NCBI RefSeq assembly: GCF_003003055.1
Contig: NZ_PVTV01000011.1
Span: 310,001 to 374,000 of the forward strand
Length of the DNA stretch: 64,000 nucleotides
DNA from: Jezberella montanilacus
GTDB lineage: Bacteria; Pseudomonadota; Gammaproteobacteria; Burkholderiales; Burkholderiaceae_B
Direction: 5' to 3'
The position numbers were made by a program, and so were the translations under genes. Shown piece by piece: positions 50,532 through 59,469 of the stretch. The first letter of the stretch is position 1, and every line of letters begins with the position of its first letter. The notes beneath the pieces are model-generated. The model ran no database searches, had not been told where the DNA came from, and saw only the letters and a program-made list of their open reading frames with translations.

Positions 50532-52252
50532 AATCAATGATTAAAGTACTGGGCGGCTCGGCACTGCTCGCGGCCACTAGTGCAAGTTTTGCTGCAGTTG
50601 ATGTCGGTCAGTCTGACAAGCAAGCAACAAACTGGGTCGCCATTATTCTTTTTGCATCATTTGTGGCCTTGACACTCTGGATCACTAAATGGGCAGCAGC
50701 CAGAACAAAATCTGCTTCTGATTTTTATACGGCTGGTGGTGGCATCTCTGGTTTTCAGAATGGTTTGGCCATCGCGGGTGACTATATGTCCGCAGCGTCC
50801 TTTTTGGGTATTTCGGCAATGGTGATGGGTGTCGGCTACGACGGCATCATCTACTCGATCGGTTTTCTGGTTGGCTGGCCTGTCCTGACGTTCTTAATGG
50901 CTGAGCGCTTGCGTAATCTAGGCAAGTTCACTTTCGCAGACGTTGCAGGTTATCGCTTCAAGAATGGTCCGATTCGCACGTTTGCAGCTGCTGGTACGCT
51001 CGTGACGGTCGCGTTTTATCTGATTGCGCAAATGGTCGGCGCAGGTCAACTGATCAAACTACTTTTCGGTCTGGATTATTACGTCGCGGTGATCATCGTT
51101 GGCGCCCTCATGATGGTTTACGTGCTGTTTGGTGGGATGACGGCCACGACATGGGTGCAGATCATCAAGGCGGTGATGCTGCTCAGTGGCGTCACATTCA
51201 TGGCGTTTATGGTGCTGCTCCATTACGGCTTTAGCCTCGAAGCGTTGTTCGCCGACGCAGTGAAAGTCAAAACCACGGTCGCGATGAACAGCGGTAAATC
51301 TGCGGCTGAGGCCGCCACCATTGGCGGATCAGTGATGCGCCCAGGTGGGTTCATCAGCGATCCAGTTTCAGCAATCTCTTTTGGTATGGCTCTGATGTTC
51401 GGCACTGCCGGTTTGCCACACATCTTGATGCGCTTTTTCACTGTGCCGACAGCGAAAGAGGCTCGCAAATCAGTCTTGTGGGCGACCACGTGGATTGGCT
51501 ATTTTTACGTGCTCATCTTCATTATTGGCTTCGGTGCGATCACCATGGTTCTGACCAATCCAGACATGGCTGATGTCGCGAAAGGCGTCATTAAGGGCGG
51601 GGCCGGTACGGCTAATATGGCTGCGGTGTTGGTGGCCGAAGCGGTCGGTGGCAATGTGTTCTTCGGCTTCATTTCTGCTGTTGCGTTTGCGACGATTTTG
51701 GCGGTAGTGGCTGGCTTGACTTTGTCAGGTGCGTCTGCTGTCTCGCATGATCTTTACGCCACGGTCTTTAAGGGCGGCAAGGCTGACAGTGCAGCAGAAC
51801 TGCGGGTGTCGAGAATCACAACGCTTTGCCTGGGTGTGGTCGCTGTGGTCTTGGGGATCGCCTTTGAAAAGCAAAATATCGCTTTCATGGTGGCCTTGGC
51901 TTTTGCGGTTGCAGCTTCAGCAAACTTCCCCGTACTCTTCATGTCGGTACTGTGGAAGAACTGCACCACACGGGGTGCTGTCATCGGTGGCTTCTTGGGT
52001 TTGATTTCTTCAGTTGGCCTCACCATCGTCTCCCCAGCCGTCTGGGAGGCTGTGATCGGGAATCCAAAAGGATCGGCTCTGTTCCCTTACGCATCACCTG
52101 CGCTATTTTCAATGACAATAGGCTTCGTCGGTGTCTGGTTCTTCTCGATCACGGACAACAGCGCACAAGCGGCGAAAGAGCGTGAGCTCTTCGCAGCACA
52201 GCAGGTTCGCTCAGAAACAGGTCTGGGTGCCTCTGGCGCATCGGGCCACTAA
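50528..52252 (+). CDS. actP: Cation/acetate symporter
   Basis: 574-aa sodium:solute symporter-family transporter. An N-terminal signal-like segment ([15 protein letters not shown]) precedes the transport core with [32 protein letters not shown]-like helix regions and a late [30 protein letters not shown] is a typical loop of ActP. It imports acetate and other short-chain acids. It is translationally coupled to the DUF485 gene and followed by a good terminator. Confidence 0.92.
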   Translation: MKSMIKVLGGSALLAATSASFAAVDVGQSDKQATNWVAIILFASFVALTLWITKWAAARTKSASDFYTAGGGISGFQNGLAIAGDYMSAASFLGISAMVMGVGYDGIIYSIGFLVGWPVLTFLMAERLRNLGKFTFADVAGYRFKNGPIRTFAAAGTLVTVAFYLIAQMVGAGQLIKLLFGLDYYVAVIIVGALMMVYVLFGGMTATTWVQIIKAVMLLSGVTFMAFMVLLHYGFSLEALFADAVKVKTTVAMNSGKSAAEAATIGGSVMRPGGFISDPVSAISFGMALMFGTAGLPHILMRFFTVPTAKEARKSVLWATTWIGYFYVLIFIIGFGAITMVLTNPDMADVAKGVIKGGAGTANMAAVLVAEAVGGNVFFGFISAVAFATILAVVAGLTLSGASAVSHDLYATVFKGGKADSAAELRVSRITTLCLGVVAVVLGIAFEKQNIAFMVALAFAVAASANFPVLFMSVLWKNCTTRGAVIGGFLGLISSVGLTIVSPAVWEAVIGNPKGSALFPYASPALFSMTIGFVGVWFFSITDNSAQAAKERELFAAQQVRSETGLGASGASGH

Positions 52253-52312
52253 ACCAACAACAATAACAACAACATCCACACCCGGGCAAACGAGTTTGCC
52301 TTGGTAAGGTTA

Positions 52313-52334
52313 AGCCCCTCAGGGGGCTTTTTTA
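52313..52334 (+). terminator. Rho-independent terminator after actP
   Basis: AGCCCC and GGGGCT pair around a 4-base loop (52313-52328), followed by a run of T residues to about 52334. It ends the plus-strand DUF485-actP transcript about 60 bases after the stop. Confidence 0.85.
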
Positions 52335-52369
52335 TTTGTAATTTTTTTGCTTGTTGTGATGCAGTCGCG

Positions 52370-52804
52370 CTAAGCCGACATCCGCTTGCGCAACCACCTC
52401 AAGACTGGTCCTAAAAGTGGCACTTTTTCGTAGACCTGTTTTGCCGCATCCCAGTAGTCACGATGCAAAGTAACCAGGCCGTGATCATCCAATTCGAAAT
52501 GCGTCACGCCAGCAATCCGATGACTTTGCCCAGACAACTGAAATTCAAACGTCCAAAGCACAAAAGCGCTCATGTCTTCAGTCAGAATACGATCAAGCAC
52601 AAAACGCGGGTTGTCCAGGGTAGCGAACATATGTGCGTAGACAGCTTTTACCCGATCAATACCAACCACATCATTAAAGGGATCTGAAAAGGCCGCCGAA
52701 GGGCTGTATATCGTGTCTATCGTATCCAGGGACTTAAGCGTCAACTGCTCGAACCAACGAGCAATCATTTTGTAGCGTTCTTGAGGGGAGACTGATTCGC
52801 TCAT
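52370..52804 (-). CDS. NTF2/SnoaL-like protein
   Basis: 144-aa protein with a nuclear transport factor 2-like cone fold: helical start (SPQERYKMIARWFEQL), SAAFSDPFNDVVG, and FELDDHGLVTLHRDYWDAAKQVYEKVP, then a basic amphipathic end LRWLRKRMSA. The start at 52804 follows the SDR stop by seven bases; the frame is open further upstream but lies inside the SDR gene. It is the last gene of the lipid-related operon. NTF2-like proteins may be enzymes or ligand binders; here the catalytic residues are not identified. Confidence 0.8.
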   Translation of the reverse strand: MSESVSPQERYKMIARWFEQLTLKSLDTIDTIYSPSAAFSDPFNDVVGIDRVKAVYAHMFATLDNPRFVLDRILTEDMSAFVLWTFEFQLSGQSHRIAGVTHFELDDHGLVTLHRDYWDAAKQVYEKVPLLGPVLRWLRKRMSA

Positions 52805-52811
52805 GCGTGAC

Positions 52812-53612
52812 TCACATTCTGGTTGTCTTGTGCAAAATCGAAAAACGGATCCAGTAAGGCAAACGGCTGATGAAGCGAAGCAAGCCGCCGAAAATCCTGG
52901 GAAATCTAATCTCAAACTGGCCTTTTTCGAACCCAACCATCATGGCACGGGCGGCCTCTGCTGGTGTCATCAAACCAGGCATTTCAAAATCATTGCCTGA
53001 GGTCATGGGAGTTTTCACAAAACCGGGACTGACAAGATAGATAGCCAAACCTTTGGGTGCGAGTTCAAAATAAAGCGTTTCGGCCAAGTTATTCATGGCA
53101 GCTTTAGTCGCGCCATAAATCATCGCGCGGGGCAAACCGGTGTAACTGGAAATACTGCCAATCATCGCGATCCCGCCGCGTCGTTGTTCAAGAAAATAAG
53201 GGATGACGCAGGCCAAACCTCGATAGATACTGACCACGTTCAAGTCGAAACTTTTTGAAGCGCTAGCAATATCTGTAGATTTGAAATCCCAGCTGTGCAC
53301 GGGGTCATAGCGAGCCGCCCCCATCACGATCAGATCAAGCCCTCCCATCAGGCTCAACGCCTCAGCCATCGCAACAGGCCAGGCATCAGCGTCACTCGCG
53401 TCAAGCGCGACCACGTGGGCGTTTGAATTGGCCCCAACCACTTTTGCCAGTTCGTCAGTGCGGCGAGCAGATACTGTTACCGTCGCCCCAGCGTGAAGCA
53501 TGGCCTGAGCTAGCGCGGCTCCAATGCCACTCGACGCGCCGATTAGCCAGACTCGCTGTCGAGTCCAGTCCAAAATCGGCTCGTTAAGCGGCTTAAGCAA
53601 AGAGGCGATCAT
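52812..53612 (-). CDS. Short-chain dehydrogenase/reductase
   Basis: 266-aa SDR with LIGASSGIGAALAQAML as the cofactor loop, the Ser in IGSISSYTG and the YGATKAA catalytic pair Tyr/Lys. The C-terminal part (GLLRFISRLPYWIRFSIL) is hydrophobic and basic and may associate with membranes, as in SDRs acting on lipids. The gene overlaps the DUF3833 gene by four bases and is followed by the NTF2-like gene. A lipid or fatty-acid-derived substrate is inferred from context. Confidence 0.88.
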   Translation of the reverse strand: MIASLLKPLNEPILDWTRQRVWLIGASSGIGAALAQAMLHAGATVTVSARRTDELAKVVGANSNAHVVALDASDADAWPVAMAEALSLMGGLDLIVMGAARYDPVHSWDFKSTDIASASKSFDLNVVSIYRGLACVIPYFLEQRRGGIAMIGSISSYTGLPRAMIYGATKAAMNNLAETLYFELAPKGLAIYLVSPGFVKTPMTSGNDFEMPGLMTPAEAARAMMVGFEKGQFEIRFPRIFGGLLRFISRLPYWIRFSILHKTTRM

Positions 53613-54190
53613 TTGCCATCCTTGTTTGTCGGGCCTGCTGATGGGGCCGCCGCGTTATCCGGGCGTTTGCGAAAGAACAGGGTGACCTCACCCAGATCAA
53701 AACCAAACTTGGACATGGTGGAACGATTCAGCATGGTTTGACCATCCATTTGCCACATCCAGTCATCAAAATTAACCTCATAAATCTTACCGTCAACCGG
53801 CAACTTCAACACGTACTTCCAATGCAGAGCATTACCCGACACATGCCCGATGGCAACACCGACGACATCGTCTGCAGTGCCCTGCCAGCTGCCGTCAGTT
53901 TGTCGTTTTAGCGTCCAAACTCGGCGCTGTTTTTCACCGTCAGCGTACAGAAAATGCTCATCAAGCGTCCCTTCGTCAGGTGATTTCCAACTGGCTTGAA
54001 TATCAACAGTGAATCGTCGAGCGACTTCACCCGAGCGTTTTTGAAACACACCCCAAGCGTCGATGGAACCATTCAAAAACAGTGGCAAATCCAGTTTGGG
54101 GGTTTCATTGACATATTGAGTCACATCTACCCCGCTACAGGCTGTCAGCATTGCAGCAGATAGGGATGCAAAGATCGCTTTAAGTTTCAT
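53609..54190 (-). CDS. DUF3833 lipoprotein
   Basis: 193-aa lipoprotein with lipobox LTAC (Cys at 18). The DUF3833 core includes LPLFLNGSIDAWGVFQKRSGEV, FTVDIQASW, GTLDEHFLYADGEKQRRVW and NFDDWMWQMDGQTMLNRSTMSKFG. The predicted beta-rich, lipocalin-like body suggests handling of a lipid, but the family has no defined function. It overlaps the MFS gene by 11 bases and the SDR gene by four. It is usually found in the same type of cluster with DUF1365 and cyclopropane synthase-like genes. Confidence 0.87.
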   Translation of the reverse strand: MKLKAIFASLSAAMLTACSGVDVTQYVNETPKLDLPLFLNGSIDAWGVFQKRSGEVARRFTVDIQASWKSPDEGTLDEHFLYADGEKQRRVWTLKRQTDGSWQGTADDVVGVAIGHVSGNALHWKYVLKLPVDGKIYEVNFDDWMWQMDGQTMLNRSTMSKFGFDLGEVTLFFRKRPDNAAAPSAGPTNKDGK

Positions 54191-55451
54191 TGATCAACTC
54201 CTTTTGTTTTCGATGCTCCGGCAGAATGTCGGGATGCATGATCCAAATTGCCAGCACTTTAAATACTGCAGGTAAAAAGGCGTAAATAACGGCAACCCCG
54301 CGGGCTGTCGCTGGAAAACCCGGCACATACCCGGTTGCCTGAAGCAAAGGCAAGCTCATGCCCGCAGCAAATGCGAGGGCCAGTTTTCCAATTAGTGCCC
54401 ACAGCCCCAGGTAAAAACCGGTGGTATGCCGATGCGTGGCCGGGATTGCATCGGCCAACATGGCTATCGGTAGAACAAGATCAGCGCCCAATGCTGCGCC
54501 GGCACATACGCAAACCAAGGCATAACCAAGCAAGGAACCCGAATCCAGAAAAAACACGGAGGACAGAGACAGGATCGAAACAAGCGACCCGAACAGCCAC
54601 GTGCGAGGTTTGCCGAACCGCGCGGCTAACCAAACCCAGCCGGGCAAGCCTACTAAGCCGAAAAAGAAATACAAGCCTAAAAAAAGTGCAGTCCATTCTT
54701 GTAAAACCAGCACGTCGTCAATGTAAAACAGCACCAGCGTTGCAGGGATCGCGACCGAGATCGCATTGCAAAGGTAGAAGCACAATACCTGTCGAATGGC
54801 AGACGGCGCTAAAGCCAGCTTCCAGCCGTCAAACACTTGGGTTGCACCTTTGCTCGGTCGCTCAGCGCCTGTCAGCGTGAAGATAGACCCAACAACGAGT
54901 AATGCAACAAACACCCACGAAAAAACCTGATAACCCACTCTTGCATCCAGGCGGCTAACCCATATGCTCGGCAAGATCGAAGCAAGCAAGACACCCACTA
55001 ATCCGGCTGTCTCACGCCATCCAGCGACACGAGTCCTGTCGTTCGTGTTGTCCGATAACCGAGTACCCCAAGTCAGATAGCAAATATTGATCAGGCTATG
55101 GGAGGTGTAAACAATGATCAGGGAAACCGATAGCCAGACCAGCAAACCCGTTTGAGCAAGGTCTGGCGGAGAGAAGAGCATGACAAACCCACACGACAAA
55201 GTAACCGTCGCGAAACAAACAAGCATCGACCAGCCGTGCCGCTTGCTTTGCAAGGCATCAACGAGTCTGCCTATCCAAGGGTCTTGCGCTGTATCCAGTA
55301 TACGCGTGGCAAACAAGACGAAGCCAAGAGCCGATAAACTGACCCCGAGTGTATCGCCATAGAATTTCGGCGAAATCATGTAAATGGGTAACATCGCCAT
55401 GGCGAGGGGCAAACCCAACATCGCATAGGCAAACAAGCGGGTCAGTCTCAT
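54180..55451 (-). CDS. MFS transporter, MelB-like
   Basis: Twelve-helix permease with the sugar-cation symporter-like pattern FAYAMLGLPLAMAMLPIYM, FATRILDTAQDPWIGRLVD and a loop with RVAGWRETAGLVG. The start at 55451 gives a 423-aa protein with a normal N-terminus; the open frame extends to 55568, overlapping the cyclopropane synthase-like gene and adding about 39 residues of uncertain status. Members found in this type of cluster may move lipids or small solutes; the substrate is unknown. It overlaps the DUF3833 gene by 11 bases. Confidence 0.83.
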   Translation of the reverse strand: MRLTRLFAYAMLGLPLAMAMLPIYMISPKFYGDTLGVSLSALGFVLFATRILDTAQDPWIGRLVDALQSKRHGWSMLVCFATVTLSCGFVMLFSPPDLAQTGLLVWLSVSLIIVYTSHSLINICYLTWGTRLSDNTNDRTRVAGWRETAGLVGVLLASILPSIWVSRLDARVGYQVFSWVFVALLVVGSIFTLTGAERPSKGATQVFDGWKLALAPSAIRQVLCFYLCNAISVAIPATLVLFYIDDVLVLQEWTALFLGLYFFFGLVGLPGWVWLAARFGKPRTWLFGSLVSILSLSSVFFLDSGSLLGYALVCVCAGAALGADLVLPIAMLADAIPATHRHTTGFYLGLWALIGKLALAFAAGMSLPLLQATGYVPGFPATARGVAVIYAFLPAVFKVLAIWIMHPDILPEHRKQKELINET

Positions 55452-55543
55452 TCGCTTTGCCCCAGGAAACACCGCACTCAAGTCCGGCACAGCCTCTGCC
55501 CGAGCCGTGCCGCCAAGCCAGCCCATCGTCAACCAGGCGATGA

Positions 55544-56761
55544 CTAACCGGCGACGCGCAGGGTCCATTGTTTGACGTCCGTTCGTTTTTCGCGAAAACC
55601 TGCCTCACAGTAGGCAAGATACATCCTCCAAATGCGGATAAAGGCGTCGTCAAAACCTTGTTCACGAACCGTATCCAGCCGTCCTTCAAACTGTTGCGCC
55701 CAGCGTTTAAGGGTTTCAGCGTAATCAAGTCCCATCGATTTGACGTTTACCTCCTGCAAACCAACTCGTTCGCATTCATGCGAAAAGCGCGAAGGACTGG
55801 GGAGCATCCCACCAGGAAAAACAAACTGCTGAATAAAGTCCGTGCCCATCCGATAGGATTCAAAACTCTCATCCTGAATATCGATTGTTTGCACAACAAT
55901 GCGCCCTCTTGGGCGACAGGCTTTCACCAACACTCTAAAGTAACTCGGCCAATGCAGCAGACCGACGGCCTCGAACATTTCAATTGAAACAATATGGTCA
56001 AACTGTTCGCTGACGTCTCGATAATCTTGCAGCCTGATTTCTACCAAATCAGACATCCCCAAGCGTTGCATGCGCGCGCGTGCAAACTCAAGCTGCGCGT
56101 CCGACAAGGTAAGACCAACGACTCTGACGCCCCGAATCGCGGCGCGCTCAGCAAACCCGCCCCAACCACAACCAATCTCAAGAATACGTTGACCTGGTGT
56201 CGCCTCAAGCTGATCCAAAATACGATCGTATTTGCGATCCTGAGCCGTTTTCAAGTCGAGCGACAAATCACCGTCGAAGAGTGCGGCTGAATAGGTCATT
56301 GAGTCATCGAGCCACAACTGATAAAACCGATTACCTAAATCGTAGTGACTCAAGATGTTTCGACGACTTCCGCGGCGGCTGTTATCGCGCAAAATCCAGT
56401 GCTTAAGTCGTTTAAAGATAAGCGCCCATTGATGGCCATTGACGGCACGAGTCAGTGCTTCGTTGCGCAAGGCCAGCGTGAACAAGGCAAGCAAGTCATG
56501 CGAATCTATCCAGCCGCGTCGCAGGCTTTCAGCAAAGCCAACATCGCCTTGTCGCATGATGAGACTGGCTGCACGCCAGTCATATATCTTAAGTTCTGCA
56601 TGGGGTAACTGTCCTGAGTGGCCGAACAAAAGAGCAGAACCATCGGGTACAGTGAGCGTCAACGATCCAGTCGACAGCCGCGTCAACAGATGAGTAAACA
56701 GTCGCGCAGTCCAAGGCAGCGACTTCAGGCGGGGCGTAAGCCCATACTCATTGGCTCTCAT
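55544..56761 (-). CDS. Cyclopropane-fatty-acid-synthase-like methyltransferase
   Basis: 405-aa S-adenosylmethionine-dependent enzyme acting on unsaturated acyl chains in phospholipids. It has the CFA motifs HYDLGNRFY (139-147), SMTYSAALF (154-162), the SAM loop EIGCGWGGFAE (195-205), HIVSIEMFEAVG and FVFPGGMLPS. The N-terminal ~120 residues form the extra domain typical of the family. Products could be cyclopropane, methyl-branched or methyl-olefin acids; the linked FAD oxidoreductase and DUF1365 genes favour a two-step modification. The start overlaps the DUF1365 stop (ATGA). Confidence 0.9.
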   Translation of the reverse strand: MRANEYGLTPRLKSLPWTARLFTHLLTRLSTGSLTLTVPDGSALLFGHSGQLPHAELKIYDWRAASLIMRQGDVGFAESLRRGWIDSHDLLALFTLALRNEALTRAVNGHQWALIFKRLKHWILRDNSRRGSRRNILSHYDLGNRFYQLWLDDSMTYSAALFDGDLSLDLKTAQDRKYDRILDQLEATPGQRILEIGCGWGGFAERAAIRGVRVVGLTLSDAQLEFARARMQRLGMSDLVEIRLQDYRDVSEQFDHIVSIEMFEAVGLLHWPSYFRVLVKACRPRGRIVVQTIDIQDESFESYRMGTDFIQQFVFPGGMLPSPSRFSHECERVGLQEVNVKSMGLDYAETLKRWAQQFEGRLDTVREQGFDDAFIRIWRMYLAYCEAGFREKRTDVKQWTLRVAG

Positions 56762-57561
56762 TGCGATACACCTGCGTTATCTGTCATTTCTTTATCCGGT
56801 AGCGCTGGAACAGGATGATATTTTGCACCCTTTCTCCATAGCTTGAATGCCTGCCAGTGAATGCGGGCCATCACACCAAAGGTCATCATGGGCATGGTAA
56901 TCAGCATTTTGAGCAAGCTCCGTTTTGTATAGGGAACCGGCTGTGTCACCAAGGCCGTTAGCAGCACGGCATGGGCATCGTCCGGTGGATCAAAATAATT
57001 GATAGCGATTCGGTTAGCTAATCCAATGGTTTGCATCTTGAACTGGTATCGACCCGAAACAGGGAAAAAGGGCGACACGTGAAAAACCTTGGCACATTCA
57101 AGGACCGAGTGCTCGTCGATCCCCCCGGTGTCCGCCGCCACCAAGAGGTATTGATGTCTTTGTCCAAAAGTATTATTGACTTCAGCCAGAAGTGCGCGCA
57201 ATGCCCCCTCGCGATCGTGCACAAACCAAAAGCTAACCGGGTTAAATACATAACCGAACAAACGCGGAAAACATTGCAACCAGACTGCACCCACATCAAT
57301 GGCAACACCGGCCTCAAGCAAACGAGCCCGCAACCATGACATCAAATCGCTTCCATCCCTCGCGCCATGGTCACGTGATTGAAAGCTGACTATGCTCGAT
57401 TGATCAACGCCAAAGAGCCAGGAATTAAATTGCTTGAGTTCCTGCAAACGATCAACGCGATACCGCATGCAAAAAACGCGATAAGCGAACCGGTGCACAA
57501 ATGGACGCAATCTTGCATGAATGACTTGTCCTTGAGCGATTTCCAGCAGCGTGTCAGGCAT
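56758..57561 (-). CDS. DUF1365 protein
   Basis: 267-aa protein of family DUF1365, recognised by MPDTLLEIAQGQVIHARLRPFVHRF, RVFCMRYRVD, RLFGYVFNPVSFWFVHD, LRALLAEVNNTFGQRHQYL and the late AFKLWRKGAKYHPVP. The start at 57561 overlaps the stop of the FAD oxidoreductase gene by eight bases; the longer ORF lies inside that gene. DUF1365 genes are nearly always beside a CFA-synthase-like gene and a FAD oxidoreductase, implying a shared lipid-modifying path. Its biochemical role is not established. Confidence 0.92.
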   Translation of the reverse strand: MPDTLLEIAQGQVIHARLRPFVHRFAYRVFCMRYRVDRLQELKQFNSWLFGVDQSSIVSFQSRDHGARDGSDLMSWLRARLLEAGVAIDVGAVWLQCFPRLFGYVFNPVSFWFVHDREGALRALLAEVNNTFGQRHQYLLVAADTGGIDEHSVLECAKVFHVSPFFPVSGRYQFKMQTIGLANRIAINYFDPPDDAHAVLLTALVTQPVPYTKRSLLKMLITMPMMTFGVMARIHWQAFKLWRKGAKYHPVPALPDKEMTDNAGVSQ

Positions 57562-58873
57562 ACACAGGCTCCCAAGGGGGTTGCACACCGAAGTGACGAA
57601 CCACACGCAACGCCGATTTCAAACCATCTTCGTGAAAACCATAGCCTGTCCAAGCGCCGCAGAACCACACGCGATCCAAACCCTGAATTGCTGGCAATTG
57701 TTTCTGCGCGGCAACTACAGTCTGATCCAGAACCGGATGATCGTATTCAAAACGCGCGATGATCTTATCGGCAGCCGGTTGTTCAAAGGGATTGAGCGTC
57801 ACCACAACAGGTTGTTTGAATGGCAGCGGTTGAAGCAAGTTGATCAAATAACTTACCGCCACGGGTCTATCGATGCCCACGCCTGGTTGGCTGAGGTAAT
57901 TCCAGGCGGACCAGACTTTTTTTCGCCTCGGCAGCAAGGCTGCATCGGTATGCAAAACGGCATCATTAGGTTGATATTTGAAGCAACTCAATACTGCTCG
58001 TTCATCTGGGTGAGCGTCAAGAAGTGCAAGCGCTTGAGGGGCATGACACGCCATGACGACTGCGTCAAATACCTCTTCGCCCCGCTCCGAAAAAACTGAA
58101 ACACCTGCTGCAGCGCGACTGACACGTTGGACGGCGACGCCAAGCCTGACATCAGTCATTTCCTTCAGCATTTCTTGCACATACACTCGTGAGCCACCGA
58201 GTACTGTGCGCCATTTTGGTCTGTTTTCAATTTGAAGCAAACGATGATTTAAGCAAAAAGCCAAAAACGATGAGGCCGAAAATTGCAGAATATCTTGAAT
58301 GGATGATGACCAAATCGCGGCTGCCATGGGCAGAAGATACCAATCCCGCATGGGGGCTCCGTAGCCTTCGCGATCGAGCAACTCGCCCAGAGAGACTGGG
58401 CTTACCAAGGACTGATCCAGATACCGTTGCGCTTGGCTATTAAAACGCATGATGTCACGAAGCATTCCCCAAAACCTGGGCCGAAGCAAATTGGCTCGCT
58501 GTGCAAAGACCGTTGCCAGATTGGTGCCTGCCCATTCCAGATCGGGCTTGGCTATTGACACACCGAATGACATGTCACTTTCGTGCACTGGTATGTTGAA
58601 ATGTCTGAACAGTTCGATCAAATTGGGATAAGTCAGATCGTTGTGAACTAAAAAGCCCGTATCAACCGGGGCAGTTACGCCATCGAGCGTCACATCAACC
58701 GTGTTGGAGTGCCCACCAAAATACCCTTGAGCCTCAAATAAACTAACCTGATATTTTTGCCCTAGCAACCAAGCAGCGCTCAGGCCTGAAATCCCGGCAC
58801 CGACCACTGCGATCCGACTGCCTGGGGCAATGCGAGTTGGATTGTTCGCTGCCTGTGGCGTCAAGTTACTCAT
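57554..58873 (-). CDS. FAD-dependent amine-oxidase-like oxidoreductase
   Basis: 439-aa flavoprotein. The dinucleotide fold IAVVGAGISGLSAAWLLG (residues 21-38) is followed by EAQGYFGGHSNTVDV and GFLVHNDLTYPNLIELF; the C-terminal RVWFCGAWTGYGFHEDGLKSAL binds FAD. It resembles the desaturase/oxidoreductase partner of CFA-like genes rather than a true amine oxidase. The ATG overlaps the stop of the chalcone-isomerase-like gene (ATGA). It is thought to act on acyl chains before or after methylation; this is inference from conserved neighbourhood. Confidence 0.9.
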   Translation of the reverse strand: MSNLTPQAANNPTRIAPGSRIAVVGAGISGLSAAWLLGQKYQVSLFEAQGYFGGHSNTVDVTLDGVTAPVDTGFLVHNDLTYPNLIELFRHFNIPVHESDMSFGVSIAKPDLEWAGTNLATVFAQRANLLRPRFWGMLRDIMRFNSQAQRYLDQSLVSPVSLGELLDREGYGAPMRDWYLLPMAAAIWSSSIQDILQFSASSFLAFCLNHRLLQIENRPKWRTVLGGSRVYVQEMLKEMTDVRLGVAVQRVSRAAAGVSVFSERGEEVFDAVVMACHAPQALALLDAHPDERAVLSCFKYQPNDAVLHTDAALLPRRKKVWSAWNYLSQPGVGIDRPVAVSYLINLLQPLPFKQPVVVTLNPFEQPAADKIIARFEYDHPVLDQTVVAAQKQLPAIQGLDRVWFCGAWTGYGFHEDGLKSALRVVRHFGVQPPWEPVYA

Positions 58874-59421
58874 TCTTGTTCTAAACCTAACAAAGCAGCA
58901 CGCAAGGTTTGACTGCGTGTCTGCGGATCTAACCAAATGGCGGCAAATGCCGAGGCAAACTCCGGACTCATCACGTCACCTAATGGCGCACGAGCGGAAA
59001 AAAACTTAACGCCTTGCAAAGGTAAGAACAAGCCAATCAAGCGATCACTCAACTTGACATCAGGCAGGATTTTCAGCAACTCAACAGACCAAGCTGACAA
59101 CCAAAGAGAGTCGGACGGTCGCAATCGCTCTATCTCACTCATCGTGGTTTCGACAATCTGTGTTGCCTGAATGGTGCGCAGGTATAACAGGTCGAGCGCA
59201 AAGGGCTTGGCCGGATCAAAGTAATCAGGCGCATAGAGGCTCGCACGATAGAGCTTAAAGACGCTCCAGGTGAAAACGCCGCTGCCGCAGCGCCGCCAGT
59301 CGGCGTGCAAACAATCTGTTACCACGGCGGGCAACCCGATTGAATCAACAGTCAACTCAATACTTGCTGGATCTTTAGAGATAATTACCGCCGAGTATAA
59401 AAAATGACTGATTGGTAACAA
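58870..59421 (-). CDS. Chalcone isomerase-like protein
   Basis: About 183-aa protein of the chalcone isomerase-like fold found in this kind of operon: SIGLPAVVTDCLHADWRRCGSGVFTW, FKLYRASLYAPDYFDPAKPFALDLLYLR and a late APLGDVMSPEF block. The true start is uncertain. The open frame runs to 59553, but that would overlap the divergent TetR gene, so I take TTG at 59421, with AGG five bases upstream. The resulting N-terminus is short and hydrophobic (LPISHFLYSAVIIS). First gene of the eight-gene operon. Bacterial members are not shown to isomerise chalcones. Confidence 0.72.
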   Translation of the reverse strand: MLPISHFLYSAVIISKDPASIELTVDSIGLPAVVTDCLHADWRRCGSGVFTWSVFKLYRASLYAPDYFDPAKPFALDLLYLRTIQATQIVETTMSEIERLRPSDSLWLSAWSVELLKILPDVKLSDRLIGLFLPLQGVKFFSARAPLGDVMSPEFASAFAAIWLDPQTRSQTLRAALLGLEQE

Positions 59422-59442
59422 CTTAGCCTGATTAGAATATAA

Positions 59443-59454
59443 TTGAGATCTCAA
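59443..59454. promoter_or_regulatory. Palindrome TTGAGATCTCAA, candidate TetR operator
   Basis: Perfect 12-base palindrome located between the TetR gene start (59470) and the likely start of the divergent operon (59421). TetR regulators normally bind a palindrome between themselves and a divergent target, so this is the best operator candidate. Judged by sequence symmetry and position only. Confidence 0.5.
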
Positions 59455-59469
59455 GTCAAGGTAAACCGC

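Noticed and set aside
55451-55568. N-terminal extension of the MFS transporter to 55568
   Set aside because: It overlaps the cyclopropane synthase-like gene by 25 bases and adds residues before the normal first helix; kept only as an alternative start.
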